In this document: piece after piece, positions 1 through 10,853 of the stretch | How the letters are laid out: each line of letters opens with the position of its first letter | Position numbering within the stretch: the first letter of the stretch is position 1 | Assembly (NCBI GenBank): GCA_016801845.1 | Contig: CM028910.1 | Coordinates: 18,010,629 to 18,074,628, forward strand | Direction of reading: 5' to 3' | Source of the DNA: Polydactylus sextarius | Taxonomy: Eukaryota > Chordata > Actinopteri > Polynemidae | DNA length: 64,000 nt | Notes under the pieces: generated by a model | Told to the model about the DNA's origin: nothing | Seen by the model: only the letters and a program-made list of their open reading frames with translations | The model's database searches: none | Position numbers and translations under genes: made by a program

Positions 1-545
1 TGTGTGCTTCATCCTGTTGTTGACTTTCGGTTTGCAACAGTGAGCTGGACCCAAAAATACAGACACAGGACAAGACTGAGGCAAGTGTAATAATAAATGC
101 AAAAGCAAAAACCAGCAAAAAGCTTGACTGCTGCAGATGAAGCAGAGGAAACACAGTGCACAAAACAGAAAAACAAAAGGATTACAAACAAAGTACAAAC
201 AAAAAGGCTACACACTGATAGTCACAGAGCAAAATGTACAAAATAGAGCAAAATGACTATCAATTAACAAACACACTGAATGCAGGACAAACCAACAGAG
301 AACAATGAGGAAAGGGAGGTGAATATATATATACACCCAAGGAGGAGAGAAAATGAGACACAGGTGCAGCACATTAAGGCAGGGTCAGGTAATCAACGGA
401 GGGAAAATACAGGAAGTAATACAAGCGATACTACACAGGGGAAAACAACTTAAAAATAAAACAGGAAAAACCCCAAATAGTAAAAACAACAATCAAAGAG
501 CAGAGCAGAGCATAACAATAACAATAAAAAATATGCTTGATTGCA
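1..545. mobile_element. Probable degraded transposon-derived repeat
   Basis: The A-rich composition and phrases such as gagacacaggtgcagcaca and aggtaatcaacggagg resemble non-autonomous repeats seen many times in fish genomes. No clear terminal inverted repeats or target-site duplication were identified, so the boundaries are only approximate and the family is unassigned. Confidence 0.35.
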
Positions 546-1234
546 TATTTCAGTTTAAAATAGGATTGCTTAGATAGAGGGAACTAAAGATTCTACAACA
601 TTCATGTATGCGATGTCAATCATTGGTCACTGGGGGGATTTAAGGGAAGCCTTTCCCTCAGATACACACAGTATATATACTATCAAGATTTCTAAGATTC
701 TGTTGTTTCAGAAAAATATGAGAATACTGACACATAAATGAGAGCCGATGTTTGTTCTTTATTTAAACAATGTCTGCTTCATGAGAATTTTGACCTTAAT
801 TAGAAATGAGAATTATGCAGTTCAAGTATAATTTTACATTACTGAAATTGTTTCTGTGGTTTCTCTGTCATCCTTTTAATTTGTTAACTTAAACATCAGC
901 AACAAATAGAAACCTTCGGAGAGAATTTAAAATAAACAGTTTTATAATACATTTTTCTGCTTTAGATCATTTCTTGTGAAAAGGCTACCCTTTGACATTG
1001 ATATTACAAATAAAACCTTAAAATAGGATATTTCTTGATGACTGCAATGTGTTTTTCTGGCTTGTGAATCACATGAAAAATGAGTAAATTGATTGCTGTA
1101 AAAGATAAGAAATAGGACATTTTCACTTGCTGTTGTGGCTTTAGATGGTGAGGGGGAAAACATACCAGTCACAGCCAACACTTACCATTATTTGACCATG
1201 GGAACTTATACTTTTGACCCTTTGTCTCTTGTAG
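1..1234. other. Last intron of gipc3, with interspersed-repeat remnant
   Basis: This is non-coding sequence upstream of the gipc3 terminal exon. The first roughly 545 bases are A-rich and contain short phrases (an acacaggtgcagcacatt stretch, a gggtcaggtaatcaacgg stretch) that resemble recurrent fish DNA-transposon remnants; I cannot name the family or its ends. From 546 to 1234 I see only AT-rich sequence. The last bases before 1235 are pyrimidine-rich and end in tag, as expected for a splice acceptor. No earlier GIPC exon was found. Confidence 0.5.
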
Positions 1235-1386
1235 CAACCACCATTGTGGAAGCTGGCAAGGATAAGAAGAATCCCGATGACTTTGCAGAGGCCTTGGACT
1301 CAGTTCTGGGAGATTTTGCTTTCCCTGATGTGTTTTTGTTTGATGTATGGGGGGCCATTGGAGATGTCAAGAATGGCAGAATGTAA
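1235..1386 (+). CDS. gipc3: GIPC-family PDZ adaptor, terminal coding exon (gipc3)
   Basis: The exon starts after a cttgtag acceptor and opens with two bases (CA) that complete an Ala codon begun in the previous exon. It gives 50 codons and a TAA stop at 1384-1386. The peptide starts ATTIVEAGKDKKNPDDF and ends FDVWGAIGDVKNGRM, a clear match to the C-terminal GH2 region of GIPC proteins (mammalian GIPC1 ends with a very similar FDVWGAIGD segment). GIPC proteins are cytosolic adaptors: the PDZ domain binds receptor tails and GH2 recruits myosin VI for endocytic traffic. The sequence alone fits GIPC1, 2 or 3. I chose gipc3 because human GIPC3 lies next to TBXA2R in the same convergent arrangement seen here. 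The PDZ and GH1 exons lie left of the window. Confidence 0.78.
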
Positions 1387-1598
1387 ACACTTATTGTTTA
1401 GACAAAAGTGAGATTGAGCCCTGTTTCCTGTAACATACAACTGGAAAAAAGAAGGTTTATATATTTCATGTTGTCTTCCTAGTCCTTACATTCATTTTTA
1501 AAATATTTCATTTAAAACCAATAATTTGTTTATGAGGTGATCATCACCTGAATGTTTTCAAGTATATCGAGAAATCTTCACAAAACACGTAAAAAAAT

Positions 1599-1604
1599 AA
1601 TAAA
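1599..1604 (+). promoter_or_regulatory. Candidate poly(A) signal for gipc3
   Basis: This is an AATAAA hexamer 213 bases after the gipc3 stop codon, the first one on the plus strand downstream of the gene. A second AATAAA at 2066-2071 is an alternative. The call rests only on the hexamer and its position. Confidence 0.35.
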
Positions 1605-2429
1605 TATAGAAATAGGAATTAAAGTTTTATTCTGTGTACATTTAGCTGATGATCTTGGGAAAAAATGTGGTTCGTCAAAATTCTGGAAATGTGAGCAGTC
1701 AGAATATGAATGCAGTCAACAATCAGCCAGCCATCTAGGAACATAGGAAATCAGACAAGCTACATCAATCATTTTTCCTCTCATGTAAACAAATTGCAAT
1801 GGCAGATGAGAAACGAGGAAAAAATAGGTCAATAATTTTAAAATATCATCATATCACATATTTAGTTGTTTCCCACATTTGCCACGAGTAGTTTGGGAGC
1901 GTTTCTCTTTTGCAAAGACAGACTGTAAATATACTAGACCAGGTTGTTGTAGTCTCTGTACTTCAGTATCACTGTTCTTAGTTATGATGTGCTGCTCTGT
2001 TTGTCTGTTTCTGCACTGGAGGGCATTTCCTGTGGAGGAAGTTTTCTGGTTCACCAAACAATGTGAATAAAGTGTTAAGTCAAATTCTTGCACACGTCGA
2101 CAAGTATTCACTGAAGTAACTAAGTTTGAGAATTCAATTCTTATATCTTACATATTTTTCTGATTGTGATGTCTCGTCTTAAAAGGAGCTATTTGTAAGT
2201 TTTTCTATTGCTATGTAGCTAGCATTACTATTAAGAGTTGTTAATCTCCCAGTCTAGTGGGAACTTTGCAAGTTCAGCATTAAACTTCATTCCTTTACTG
2301 TCTCCAGCAGTGGAAAGCGATGCCAATGTTTACTCTTGTTTTGCTTCTATTTCTATCAATTTTTATCTTTATCACTTGGATTCTACTCAATTTAGCATGC
2401 TAATCAGCTAATCCCATTGTAGCATTCAC

Positions 2430-2560
2430 TTTGCTGCAAAGAATGAACACTGCTCAGAGGGCATAGCCTTATCATAATCTCTTGTCTTGTAAACATAACG
2501 ATGGTTGAAACCCTTGGCAAGTGTCCATCACTGCCACCTGCACACGTCATGAAACCAAAC
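2430..2560. repeat. Diverged dispersed repeat, copy 1 (related to about 47845-47970)
   Basis: The stretch around gctgctcagagggcat, followed after about 90 bases by a tccatcactgccacct-like phrase, resembles the stretch at about 47845-47970 (gctgctcagagggcgt, then cgaccgtcactacaacct) in the same order and spacing. The two look like old copies of one interspersed element. No ends or coding content were identified. Confidence 0.4.
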
Positions 2561-4121
2561 TTGCAACCAAAACTTACAAATAGTGACTTTAACTCTCTGT
2601 ATATGATTGCACCTCTTGATGAAAACCTGAAAGTGTATACCGCATTTTACATGCTTATATTGTCAGTAAAAAGGTTGAAAACATACTCCTCGAGCTTGTG
2701 CATGTTTAACAGAAAAGTCCATCTCAAAAAGATGCTTTAATTTCTCAGTTTTACTAATTCTTTAGTTATATGTACAATCACATGCCATTTCTCTTGAACG
2801 CATTTCCACAAACATTTCCACTTCATGTTCATTGGATGATACAAGCACATCAAATGCAACACCAGTAAATGATTCAGGTGAATTTGTTCTTAAATGTAGG
2901 GACACTCACATTGCTGCTAGTGGTAATACAATGCTAAAAACAAGTTACAGTATGTGCAGAATCAGTGTGCACACATGGAGAATCAAGCAATGTAATGAAT
3001 GACAAAAAAGAGCAAAATATAACAATTTTACTTTGTTAAAGACCTTTAGTTTATCAGACAGAATTGGAATTTTCCAGCATGAGAATCCTGCCAGCATATT
3101 TTAATAATTTTTACATTTTTAGACATGACTAAAACAAACTAGCTGTCTTGGAGATGTTCTTGAGGAAGAAATAACATTAATTGTATTATCACTGGACAGA
3201 AGCCCAGGAAAGACGCAAAATTAAATAATTCTTGTTTCTGGTAACATGAAACCATATTAGTTCGCTAGTTTGATCATTCATTTTCTAGAAAGACAAATAA
3301 GAACAACATAAACTGCAAATTCTAACTTTACTGTGTCAGTTCATCCAACCTACACTTGCCCTTGTGTACACTTACACTTAGCCTTTCCCACTTACTTAAA
3401 CTAGTTTGACCACACTTTATCTTTCAAATCTCACTTTTCACTTGTCTGAGCAGCTTAAATTAATTTCCATCCAGTGCCAATTTTGAAGGTTTGCACTTCT
3501 TAAAACCTGAGCTAGATACCAGTGATAGTAAATTGGAATTATGGTGAAGTGATTGTTTTGAATATTACTATTTAGAAGAACAAAACTACACAGATGACAT
3601 AGTGAATCAGTAAAATGGTTGCTACTGAAACAATCAATTTATTACTGTCATAAACTGATATATTTATATAAGAATAAAAAAGATAATAGGCAACTTAGAA
3701 TACATCAGGTGTTGTGTATGTGTGTGTATCAGATTCGATCCTATTTATGTAAATGCAGTTACCTTTCATACATACCAAAGCTTAGTAATTGTTGTCCTAA
3801 TAATGTGGAGGCAAGTCGTAGTCACAGTGCAAGCAAGCACAGTGTAATCTGTAAATATAGATGTATAGAAGATTTTATCTAGTTCATGATGATATAAAAA
3901 TTGCACTGCAGGAAAATGGAGAGCTTTATGAAATGTGTTATTTTGCTGAAAACAAATTAACTTTGGATTTAAAAAAAAAAAAAAAAAAAAACAACTTTTG
4001 TACATATACATGTCAGTTTTCAATGTTGCCTTTGGGATCTCCTCTTATATTCTTATATTCAACATTCAAGGGTTCTCATGAACAAAAAATGAACAACAAT
4101 AAATGAACACAGTCTTAAGTA

Positions 4122-4179
4122 TCTTCTGAGACACTCAAGACCATGTCTCAAGAGTGTCTTCTGAGACACTCAAGACCAT
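4122..4179. repeat. Short tandem duplication, period 35
   Basis: The 23-base unit beginning tcttctgagacactcaaga occurs at 4122-4144 and again, identically, at 4157-4179. The spacer contains a partly inverted version (ctcaagagtgtc), so a weak hairpin is possible. It lies in the intergenic region and probably reflects a local duplication. Confidence 0.6.
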
Positions 4180-4456
4180 CTGAGCAAGTGCTTAAAAAGC
4201 ATGATGTTGCAGCAGAATGGAGCATCACATTAAAACAGTCACACGAACAGTCTATCAGCTGTAACATACTGTTACAAATTTAAACATAATAAACTTAATT
4301 CATAAACAAATATGGAAAAGACAGTGCATATAGATAACTTGCCTTAGCTGACCTCAGTACTGAGTATAGCAGTGAGAGAGGTTGTGTTTATTGTTAGATT
4401 ACAGGGTTGATCCTTATTCTGTCTTTATACTTTGCAATGTATTGTTGCTGCTAATA

Positions 4457-4924
4457 CCGGATTGACCTGAGTGTAAGACAACACTGAATATAAGACGATC
4501 CCTCTTTTTCAAGACCCATTTTTGGACAAATTAGCGAGCAAGCACATTACTTGTAGTAGCAAGCATGCAGAGTGGGTTGTTTGTTATTATTTGCTTTATT
4601 TTAGCCTATAATGATAGAGTCAGTGCAGAGAGACAGGAGATAGAATGTGGTATGACATAACCACTTGGCAACCAAGTGGTTGACATCCAACCACTTGGAT
4701 GCATGACAATCAATAGCGGCCCAATTTTGATACTATGGTGGGGCACCACAGTCTCGCCAATGTGTGGGAAACACTGTCCTCCTCTCCTGTTTGTTAACTT
4801 GCTCAATGTTTGAGCAACTGTTTTCGAGTGCTTTGTGTCACGGTCGCATCTCTCCAGGTCACTGGTGTGTTTGAGTTCTCTTTTTTCTAGAGAAAAATAT
4901 TGTCTTATAGTCGGGTCAATGTGG
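4457..4924. mobile_element. Non-autonomous DNA transposon (MITE) with terminal inverted repeats
   Basis: The left end reads taccggattgacctgagtg and then taagacaa. The reverse complement of the right end reads taccacattgacccgacta and then taagacaa. The ends therefore form imperfect inverted repeats of about 28 bases around an internal region of about 410 bases that has no transposase-like ORF. The phrase about ataagacgatccctcttttt is typical of a widespread vertebrate repeat. A target-site duplication could not be fixed, so superfamily is open. It sits just downstream of the tbxa2r stop and may lie within that 3' UTR. Confidence 0.7.
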
Positions 4925-5097
4925 TACTTTAAAACATTGTAATGATATGCAATAACATATAAAGGTGCAATCTTATATATAATATTGATATATTATTATA
5001 GTCAACATGAAAACATGAGATTGGAAACAACCAGGCATATACTGTGAGTTTATGATGCTGCCCACTTTACAGCAACAACAAATCAAATCCAACCAAG

Positions 5098-5421
5098 TCA
5101 TGGAGAAGGAGGTGGCATCTTCAAGGAAGAGGAGGTTGTTACGTTTGATTTTCCTGTGTCTCCCGTTTCATCCGATCCTAGGGCACTCCCGAGTGAAGAG
5201 CGTGTGAATCTGCGCATGGTGTCACTAAAAGATTGGTTCAAGGTCATGATGGAGCCCCGGGACCAATCAAAACGGGGGTTGATTCTCTTAAGAACTGATC
5301 TACGAAATAGGATGTAAACCCATGGGTCCAGGATCTGGTTCCAGGTGGCAAAGCGTAGCCATAGCAGTAGGTATTTGATCTTGAGCTTCTCTCCAGAGAG
5401 CACAGTTTGTGCAATAAAGAC
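5098..5421 (-). CDS. tbxa2r: Thromboxane A2 receptor, terminal exon (TM7 and C-terminal tail)
   Basis: The exon starts at 5421 after a ccctctag acceptor, in phase 0, and ends with TGA at 5100-5098, giving 107 residues. It begins VFIAQTVL, continuing CWCPLL of the upstream exon exactly as in mammalian TP receptors. TM7 contains LRFATWNQILDPWVYILFRR: the Arg that pairs with the prostanoid carboxylate and the family's DPWxY version of NPxxY. The tail after KRINPRF is Ser/Thr-rich (SFSDTMRRFTRSSLGS, later TTSSSL), suiting GPCR-kinase and PKC control. Joined to 10854-11642 it gives a 370-residue receptor, compared with 343 (alpha) and 407 (beta) for the human isoforms. TP couples mainly to Gq and G12/13 and mediates platelet/thrombocyte activation and smooth-muscle contraction. 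Confidence 0.93.
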   Translation of the reverse strand, partial: VFIAQTVLSGEKLKIKYLLLWLRFATWNQILDPWVYILFRRSVLKRINPRFDWSRGSIMTLNQSFSDTMRRFTRSSLGSALGSDETGDTGKSNVTTSSSLKMPPPSP

Positions 5422-6670
5422 CTAGAGGGAAGAGGGATTGATAGACAGGAAGAGAGACAGAGGGATGAAGAAAAGACAAGACAGAAATAATGAGAAGGAA
5501 GGCGTGGTAGAGGGGTGAAATAGAAATGAAATAACAGGTTTAAAAAAGTTGAAGGCAAACAGTTGAAAAGAAAAATTAGAAATAAAGGACAAGACAGGGA
5601 AATTGGTCAATAATTTAAATGCAGGCACACACACACACACACACACACATGTTAACTCCAGTGAGGAAATGGCTTGAATTTTTCTTTGGCCCTCCTGAGG
5701 CAGTAGCTGCTGCAATACAATTATCTCTCTCGCTTTAGTTAAGCCACAGCATTTTATGTGAGGCATAGCCTTATTAGCGTTAGCCCAATAATCTCTTGTG
5801 GGGCCGAAACATGCTAACAAGCCCCTTTAGAAATGACAAACTGGCTTATTGTTGACTCTGTTCCAAATTCAGATGGAGTTCTAACTGTTCCCCTGTGGTT
5901 TACATCCAAACAGTGTAAGGAACAGTTACTTAAATCTATAAAAACAAAAAACGAAACAAAAAACTGTTGCATGCAAGTGTTGAGATGAAGTGCAAATCAT
6001 AGTTTTATTCATACAAACTTTTCTCAGAGGCAGAGGTGCTACAGGGACTGAAACAAGCAAAGAATTACATGTTTGTGTCATTTAGCTCAGCAGCTAATTT
6101 CCACTTTCAAAGACGGAAGCAATGCAATTTAGAGTCTGGCTTACAGGCGTCAGGACTATCTTGAGCACTGAGCCTTGACTAGGCCTGACTGAAGATAACA
6201 TCCTTAAACAAGATTACATTTTTAAGGAGAATTATAATAACTGACCCGAAACAATCCCATTAATCACTGTAAAGGTTTCTGCAGCTCTGCTTTTTAAGAA
6301 ATGTTTGAGAAACTAAATAAAACCACATTCTGCACACGATTAAGCGATCAGTGTCAGCTATTTGCGAGGGAATGAAAGCAGTCAATCGGACAATAAACAA
6401 ACATAAGACAGGGCTGAAACTATCTCACTAAAATGTTTATTAATTGACTGCAAAAACAGGATGAGAGATTGGCTTGACAATAAACCATGCCCACAATGAT
6501 GCTGTGAGTTTGTTGAATTGTAAACTGAAAAGTAATGGATAAACTGTGATGTACAGATGAGTTCATCCATTAGTTTCATTGGCAGATCATGCTTGGGTAG
6601 CCAGCCAACAACAGCCTTGAGTTACTGTATGATAAGGGTGAGCAGTTACTATGGGGAAGATGTGTTATTG
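5422..6670 (-). other. tbxa2r intron segment between the two TM7 exons
   Basis: This is non-coding. It contains a purine-rich plus-strand stretch at about 5430-5560, which is the pyrimidine tract upstream of the 5421 acceptor on the coding strand, and a CA microsatellite at 5625-5650. If the 6671-6841 exon is used as a terminal exon, its 3' UTR would lie at the upper end of this segment; a TTTATT at about 6434-6439 (AATAAA on the minus strand) would then be a candidate poly(A) signal. Confidence 0.5.
5625..5650. repeat. (CA)n microsatellite
   Basis: This is an uninterrupted CA dinucleotide run of about 26 bases in the tbxa2r intron. Confidence 0.9.
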
Positions 6671-6841
6671 TCATAATCTTATAGTTTTGGTTTTACTTTT
6701 TACTCGCCTCAGTCGGGACCCTTGAAACACGATGTAAATCCAGGGGTCAAATATCTGATTGCAGGTGGCCATTCGTATGTTGAACAAAACAGTGTCAGGA
6801 TTTGCAGGAACGGCAGTCACCACGCATCTCACAATATATAT
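6671..6841 (-). CDS. tbxa2r: Alternative TM7-coding terminal exon of the thromboxane receptor
   Basis: On the minus strand a ccttgcacag acceptor is followed by 56 in-frame codons and TGA at 6673-6671. The reading begins IYIVRCVVTAVPANPDTV and continues through NIRMATCNQIFDPWIYIVF to a short basic tail ending KTIRL. It starts in phase 0, as the 5421 exon does. In both exons exactly 27 residues precede the NQI(L/F)DPW motif, so they align without gaps across TM7 and into the start of the tail. The ligand-binding Arg and the DPWxY motif are kept. This looks like an exon duplication giving a mutually exclusive terminal exon. Spliced to 10854 it would give a 319-residue receptor with a much shorter tail. 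Usage is not shown; the acceptor has a modest pyrimidine tract, though a ctaac branch-like site lies upstream. Confidence 0.62.
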   Translation of the reverse strand: MYIVRCVVTAVPANPDTVLFNIRMATCNQIFDPWIYIVFQGSRLRRVKSKTKTIRL

Positions 6842-7069
6842 CTGTGCAAGGCGTCACACAACTGTGGTTAGATAGGACTGCAAAAAATACAATAAGGCTA
6901 CAATAAGACTTTGACCCTTTTCTTATTTATTGTGAATTGCAAAAAGGGTTAAATTAAAATTAGATTTTCTGCCTTTGATGACTCCTAGTGGTAGAATAGA
7001 AAAATTTCACAACAAATTGGTGTGACTCAAATTAGATACTTCTGTTAGTACTTCCATTAGTACATGCTA

Positions 7070-7545
7070 TGTATACTTCCGTAGTGCCCGACTGCCCATA
7101 CTTCAACAGAGCACGTGTGGTCTCAAATCGCTGTGCATTAACCAGAAATGACTACCGCAATATCTTCTTCTTCTACTCCTTTTTTAATGGTGAATTGTCA
7201 CCCAACTAAACGCAAATCACAGATTTGGACCGTGGTTGTCACCCGCGAAGATATCTGCTGGCTTGTTTTCAATTATAATCAGTAATAAAAGTCTAACTAG
7301 TACCAATGTTTGCTTGTGTGGCCTCATGTTTCATGCAAGGTAGCCATTATGCCGGCGGCGGCATCCCGCCCCTTCTGCTACGAAGCTAAGATGGCGGTCA
7401 TTTAGGGTGATTAATGAGTGCACCATCCAGGTATTAACAGTACACTGCATTTTGATATTCTTGTCAGTGTGAACACACTTACGCCCTTTAAAGTGGGTAG
7501 TATGAGTATGGAAGTGTGCGATTTGAGACATGGCAAGTGTCTCAA
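7070..7545. mobile_element. Probable hAT-like MITE
   Basis: The right part contains gtatgagtatggaagtgtgc then gatttgagaca, and the left part contains ggtctcaaatcgc at 7119-7132 and atacttccgtagtgccc near 7073, giving inverted sub-terminal matches (ctcaaatcgc against gcgatttgag at 7519-7531). A small extra palindrome (tttgagacatggcaagtgtctcaaa) sits at the right edge. The phrases match a hAT-type repeat often seen in fish. The ends look rearranged and no target-site duplication was established. Confidence 0.5.
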
Positions 7546-9610
7546 ATCAAGTCTAATATAATCACAGAGGGTTACATCGTAGCACCATATTGTAATGAGA
7601 AGCAGGGTTGTCAGGATAGTGTCAGTGAACGCTTCATTCCTCTAAATAAATTGTCCTTTAAGAGGGAATGGAACAAGGGGCAAAGAAAAGGGTCAATGGA
7701 GATTAAGCTGGCTGGAGTCATTTTTTTTGTTGTTGCCCCTTCAACTGCTCATTGGAAAACTACCGACATTTTTCTGCAGAGCCAATGTTAGCATTATAAA
7801 CAGATGTTTACCTCTCCAGTTTCGAAGAGATGTTCCAAAGTTTGATGTTTAACTTCAAACTTTATGCACTTATTACGCAACATTTCTTTTGGACTCGTAA
7901 GTAAACAGCTGTTAATCCTGATGTTGTATAATACAGGTATAGTTAAAACTTACAAGTAGGACTTTAAAGGTTACTGTCAAGTGTCATTTAAAACAGGGCA
8001 TGAAGAGACTGTGTTATCCAGGATATGATCAGCCTAGCCTTCAGATCAACTGGTTAGAAAGCTGCAGGAGAAATGAGGCATATACAGGCCGGCAGACAAA
8101 AAAGAGCTTCAGACATTGTGATGTCTTATTATGGTTCAAAAACTCAAAGGGCAGAGCTGATAGGGTCAGGGGTTGGAAGCTTTCTTTCTCTTTCAAACTC
8201 TTTCAAAGTTTAATCTTCCACACACACTTCTAGCAGATTTAACTGTAGCATGTTGAAAACAACATCACTACATAATCACATGGAGGCAATAGGGAGCCTA
8301 AGTCACACCCATCAACTTGTGGTCCATAGGTCCTATGCTTGTAAAAAATAATGTCAGTCTATGGAGCGATAAAAAAATATTTTCTGGTCCTGTTTGAAAT
8401 GTGTCATGGTTTTCGCATATGATGTATTTGAATTTTAAAGATAATTTTTGACACTGAGAGAACACTGTCTTATGACAGGCAGCAAACATTATTTTAGGTT
8501 TAGTGTGAGACCACATAGTGTACTACAACGCTCGTCTTGCAAAATTTGTGTCACCATCAGCTACACAACCTAGGAAAACATCTCACCTGGTAAGTTTTGT
8601 CCACCTAATCCTTGTTCTCTCTTCAGCTGGGAAGAGAGGGGGAAATAAATTCAGTGAAAAGTTGGCGAGGAGAAACCTAGGTGACTATTTGGTTTGTAGT
8701 CTAACCAGTTATGTATTTTCAGAAGCATATAAATCAACAATTACACGAGAAACATAGCCTTGACTCACACTAATAGTTATCATTTAAATTAAGATACAGC
8801 ATATGTGTGATTCAGGCTAGGTCAAAATGGATCAGAAAATAATTTTTATATCTTCATTCACTGTCATTTTTTTTTTTTTTTTTTCGATCTAAAGACCCAG
8901 TGCGTCCACTGGAAGGGGGTGACTTAGGTGATGTTTTTGGAGATCGCTTTCTGGAAAGTCATAGTCAAAGATACTCACAGTCAGCTGCTAACAATGTGCA
9001 ACAATGTGAAGATGCATTTAGGAACACACAAAGATTTAGTGAACAGTCCCCTTCAGCCTGCAGCCACTCAGGGCACATTCACCTATGGGTCTCATCACCA
9101 CACAGATTGCAGACTGTAGTAATGGAGGTCCGTACTCATTTACGGTGCACAGGTTGAAACAAAGCCAGACACATCCCTTTGGAATGTTGACTCAGAGTAA
9201 CTTAACAATAGGTTCAACTTGCTCCATTTATTTTTCAGCTTTGTGCTAGTTAGTCCTGCTGTATAAGAATTAACATCAGAGAGGGCATTCCTGTAACTGA
9301 AACTTTATTTCAAGAGATAATTGTTGTTTTGAAAGTGTGGAGTTTATTGAAATTCTCCCACTGACTGATTTCAGCTGGAAAACATCTCATCAGGAATATT
9401 CTGTGTCAATCTAAAATTAATCTTAAATATTTTAATGACAAGACACCCACAAAGCTGAAATAAATCATCACAAAGAGGTTAACACTTTCTCAACAATGAA
9501 CAGTTATAGTTGTTCATATTTTCATAAAACAAAGTAATGCTGCTAACAGTAAAGGCAATCTTATTTTAGGTTAAAGTTCTCAAGAAACCAGGAATTACAT
9601 ACAACTCTTA

Positions 9611-10094
9611 CTGTGCGTTCCCACCGAAAACGACCAAAGTGAACAAGTCGCCGAATACGCTGAAGAAGCTTTGCTGTCAATAAATTTTAAATTCGCTCAA
9701 TTAGCTCGTCATACGATTCAATTAAAGGAGCTGCACTCCGGCACCCTTGACCAATACACAAACTACACGTTTGCCACGTCTGCCACTAAAAAATAAAATA
9801 AAACAGAGTGACAGAGAGAAGAAACAAATATAATGTACAGTTTGTTTTTTCAGTTTGTTCCCTGAGCCCCTGGTGAGCCCCATATGATCTCATAAACATT
9901 GGCATATTTAGTTGCCTCAGAAACGTCAGGATCTCAGCTAAAAGATCATATAAACCACCAAACACAGCTAAAGCTACAAACGATTAACAAAGCAAGTAAA
10001 CAAACTCCACAAAAGGACGTCAACACAAACTGCAACCCCCCTCCCCACACGGTGCTTTGTAAACAAACAACGCCTCTGTTGAGATTACTGTATT

Positions 10095-10134
<40 letters not shown>

Positions 10135-10755
10135 AGATGCACTGTGAATGGAATGATACTAATACTAGAAAAAAATGATAAAATAGCAAATAATGATAAT
10201 ATAATAAAGAAATGTAGCACATTTCAAAGTGCCTGACGCCTACAGAAAGTTACATGTTTGGTCAATAAAGAGAGAATAAAATGCCTAAATACACTGAATT
10301 CTGAAAAAATATAATAATGAGCAAATAAAATGCACTCCCACTTAAAACCTAGCTAGGTGGCTAGAGCAGTAGTGTAATGAACAATGATCGCTAGAAAAGA
10401 CTTGGCTTGTAGAGGATGGGAAAGCCTGCCATAGCTTTTCCGTCACCATCAAGACCACCTAGGAACTAGGAACTAAAATTACGCGGTTTGTTCCCTCAAA
10501 CCCACCTGACAGTGGGATGTTGGTAAATCTATACATTCTGACTGGTTATTGCCGAATTCGCCAAACCGCGTCATATCTCATTGCCATAAAGTTAACTTGA
10601 TTTTTGATTTTGATTTTGATAGACATCTCATTTTTCCTCTAGTTGCCAAAGACACTTCGCTGCCAGAGAATTTGCCAATTTTGCTGTTTCCCCATAGAAA
10701 AATAATGATTTCCGGTGCTGTGGTCGCCCTAGTCGCTTTCGGTGTGAACTCACAG
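9611..10755. mobile_element. Harbinger-like non-autonomous element with TTA target duplication
   Basis: The left end is ctgtgcgttcccaccgaaaa. The reverse complement of the right end is ctgtgagttcacaccgaaag. Both ends are directly flanked by TTA (9608-9610 and 10756-10758), the TWA-type target duplication usual for PIF/Harbinger elements. The 1.1-kb interior has no transposase-sized ORF and includes a CA microsatellite. The element ends only 98 bases from the splice donor of the main tbxa2r exon. Confidence 0.68.
10096..10129. repeat. (CA)n microsatellite
   Basis: This is an uninterrupted CA run of about 34 bases inside the Harbinger-like element. Confidence 0.9.
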
Positions 10756-10853
10756 TTATAGTATATTGCTTGAACTGCTTTAAGTTTTTCATTTTTAAAA
10801 ATTCTACATGAATGTGTATACACACAGGGCATGCTAAATTTGGGAAAACTCAC

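Larger units (their letters stand above)
1387..5097. other. gipc3 3' UTR and gipc3/tbxa2r convergent intergenic region
   Basis: There is no coding exon here. The gipc3 3' UTR should start at 1387; AATAAA hexamers on the plus strand occur at 1599-1604 and 2066-2071, and I cannot tell which is used. The tbxa2r 3' UTR should run leftward from 5097. Between them are AT-rich sequence, a possible dispersed repeat at about 2430-2560, a poly(A) run at 3970-3990, a short tandem duplication at 4122-4179 and a DNA-transposon MITE at about 4457-4924. Confidence 0.6.
6842..10853 (-). other. tbxa2r intron between the TM1-TM6 exon and the TM7 exons
   Basis: This is about 4 kb of non-coding sequence. It holds a hAT-like MITE at about 7070-7545, a poly(T) run at 8869-8884, and a Harbinger-like element at 9611-10755 that carries a CA microsatellite. 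The remainder is AT-rich with no recognised exon. The donor of the upstream coding exon (CTG followed by gtgagt) lies at 10853-10848. Confidence 0.6.

Noticed and set aside
10578..10853. Open frame continuing the tbxa2r exon for about 90 more codons
   Set aside because: A gtgagt donor follows CTG at 10854 exactly where the prostanoid receptor family is spliced, and the extra residues match no TM7; part is transposon sequence.
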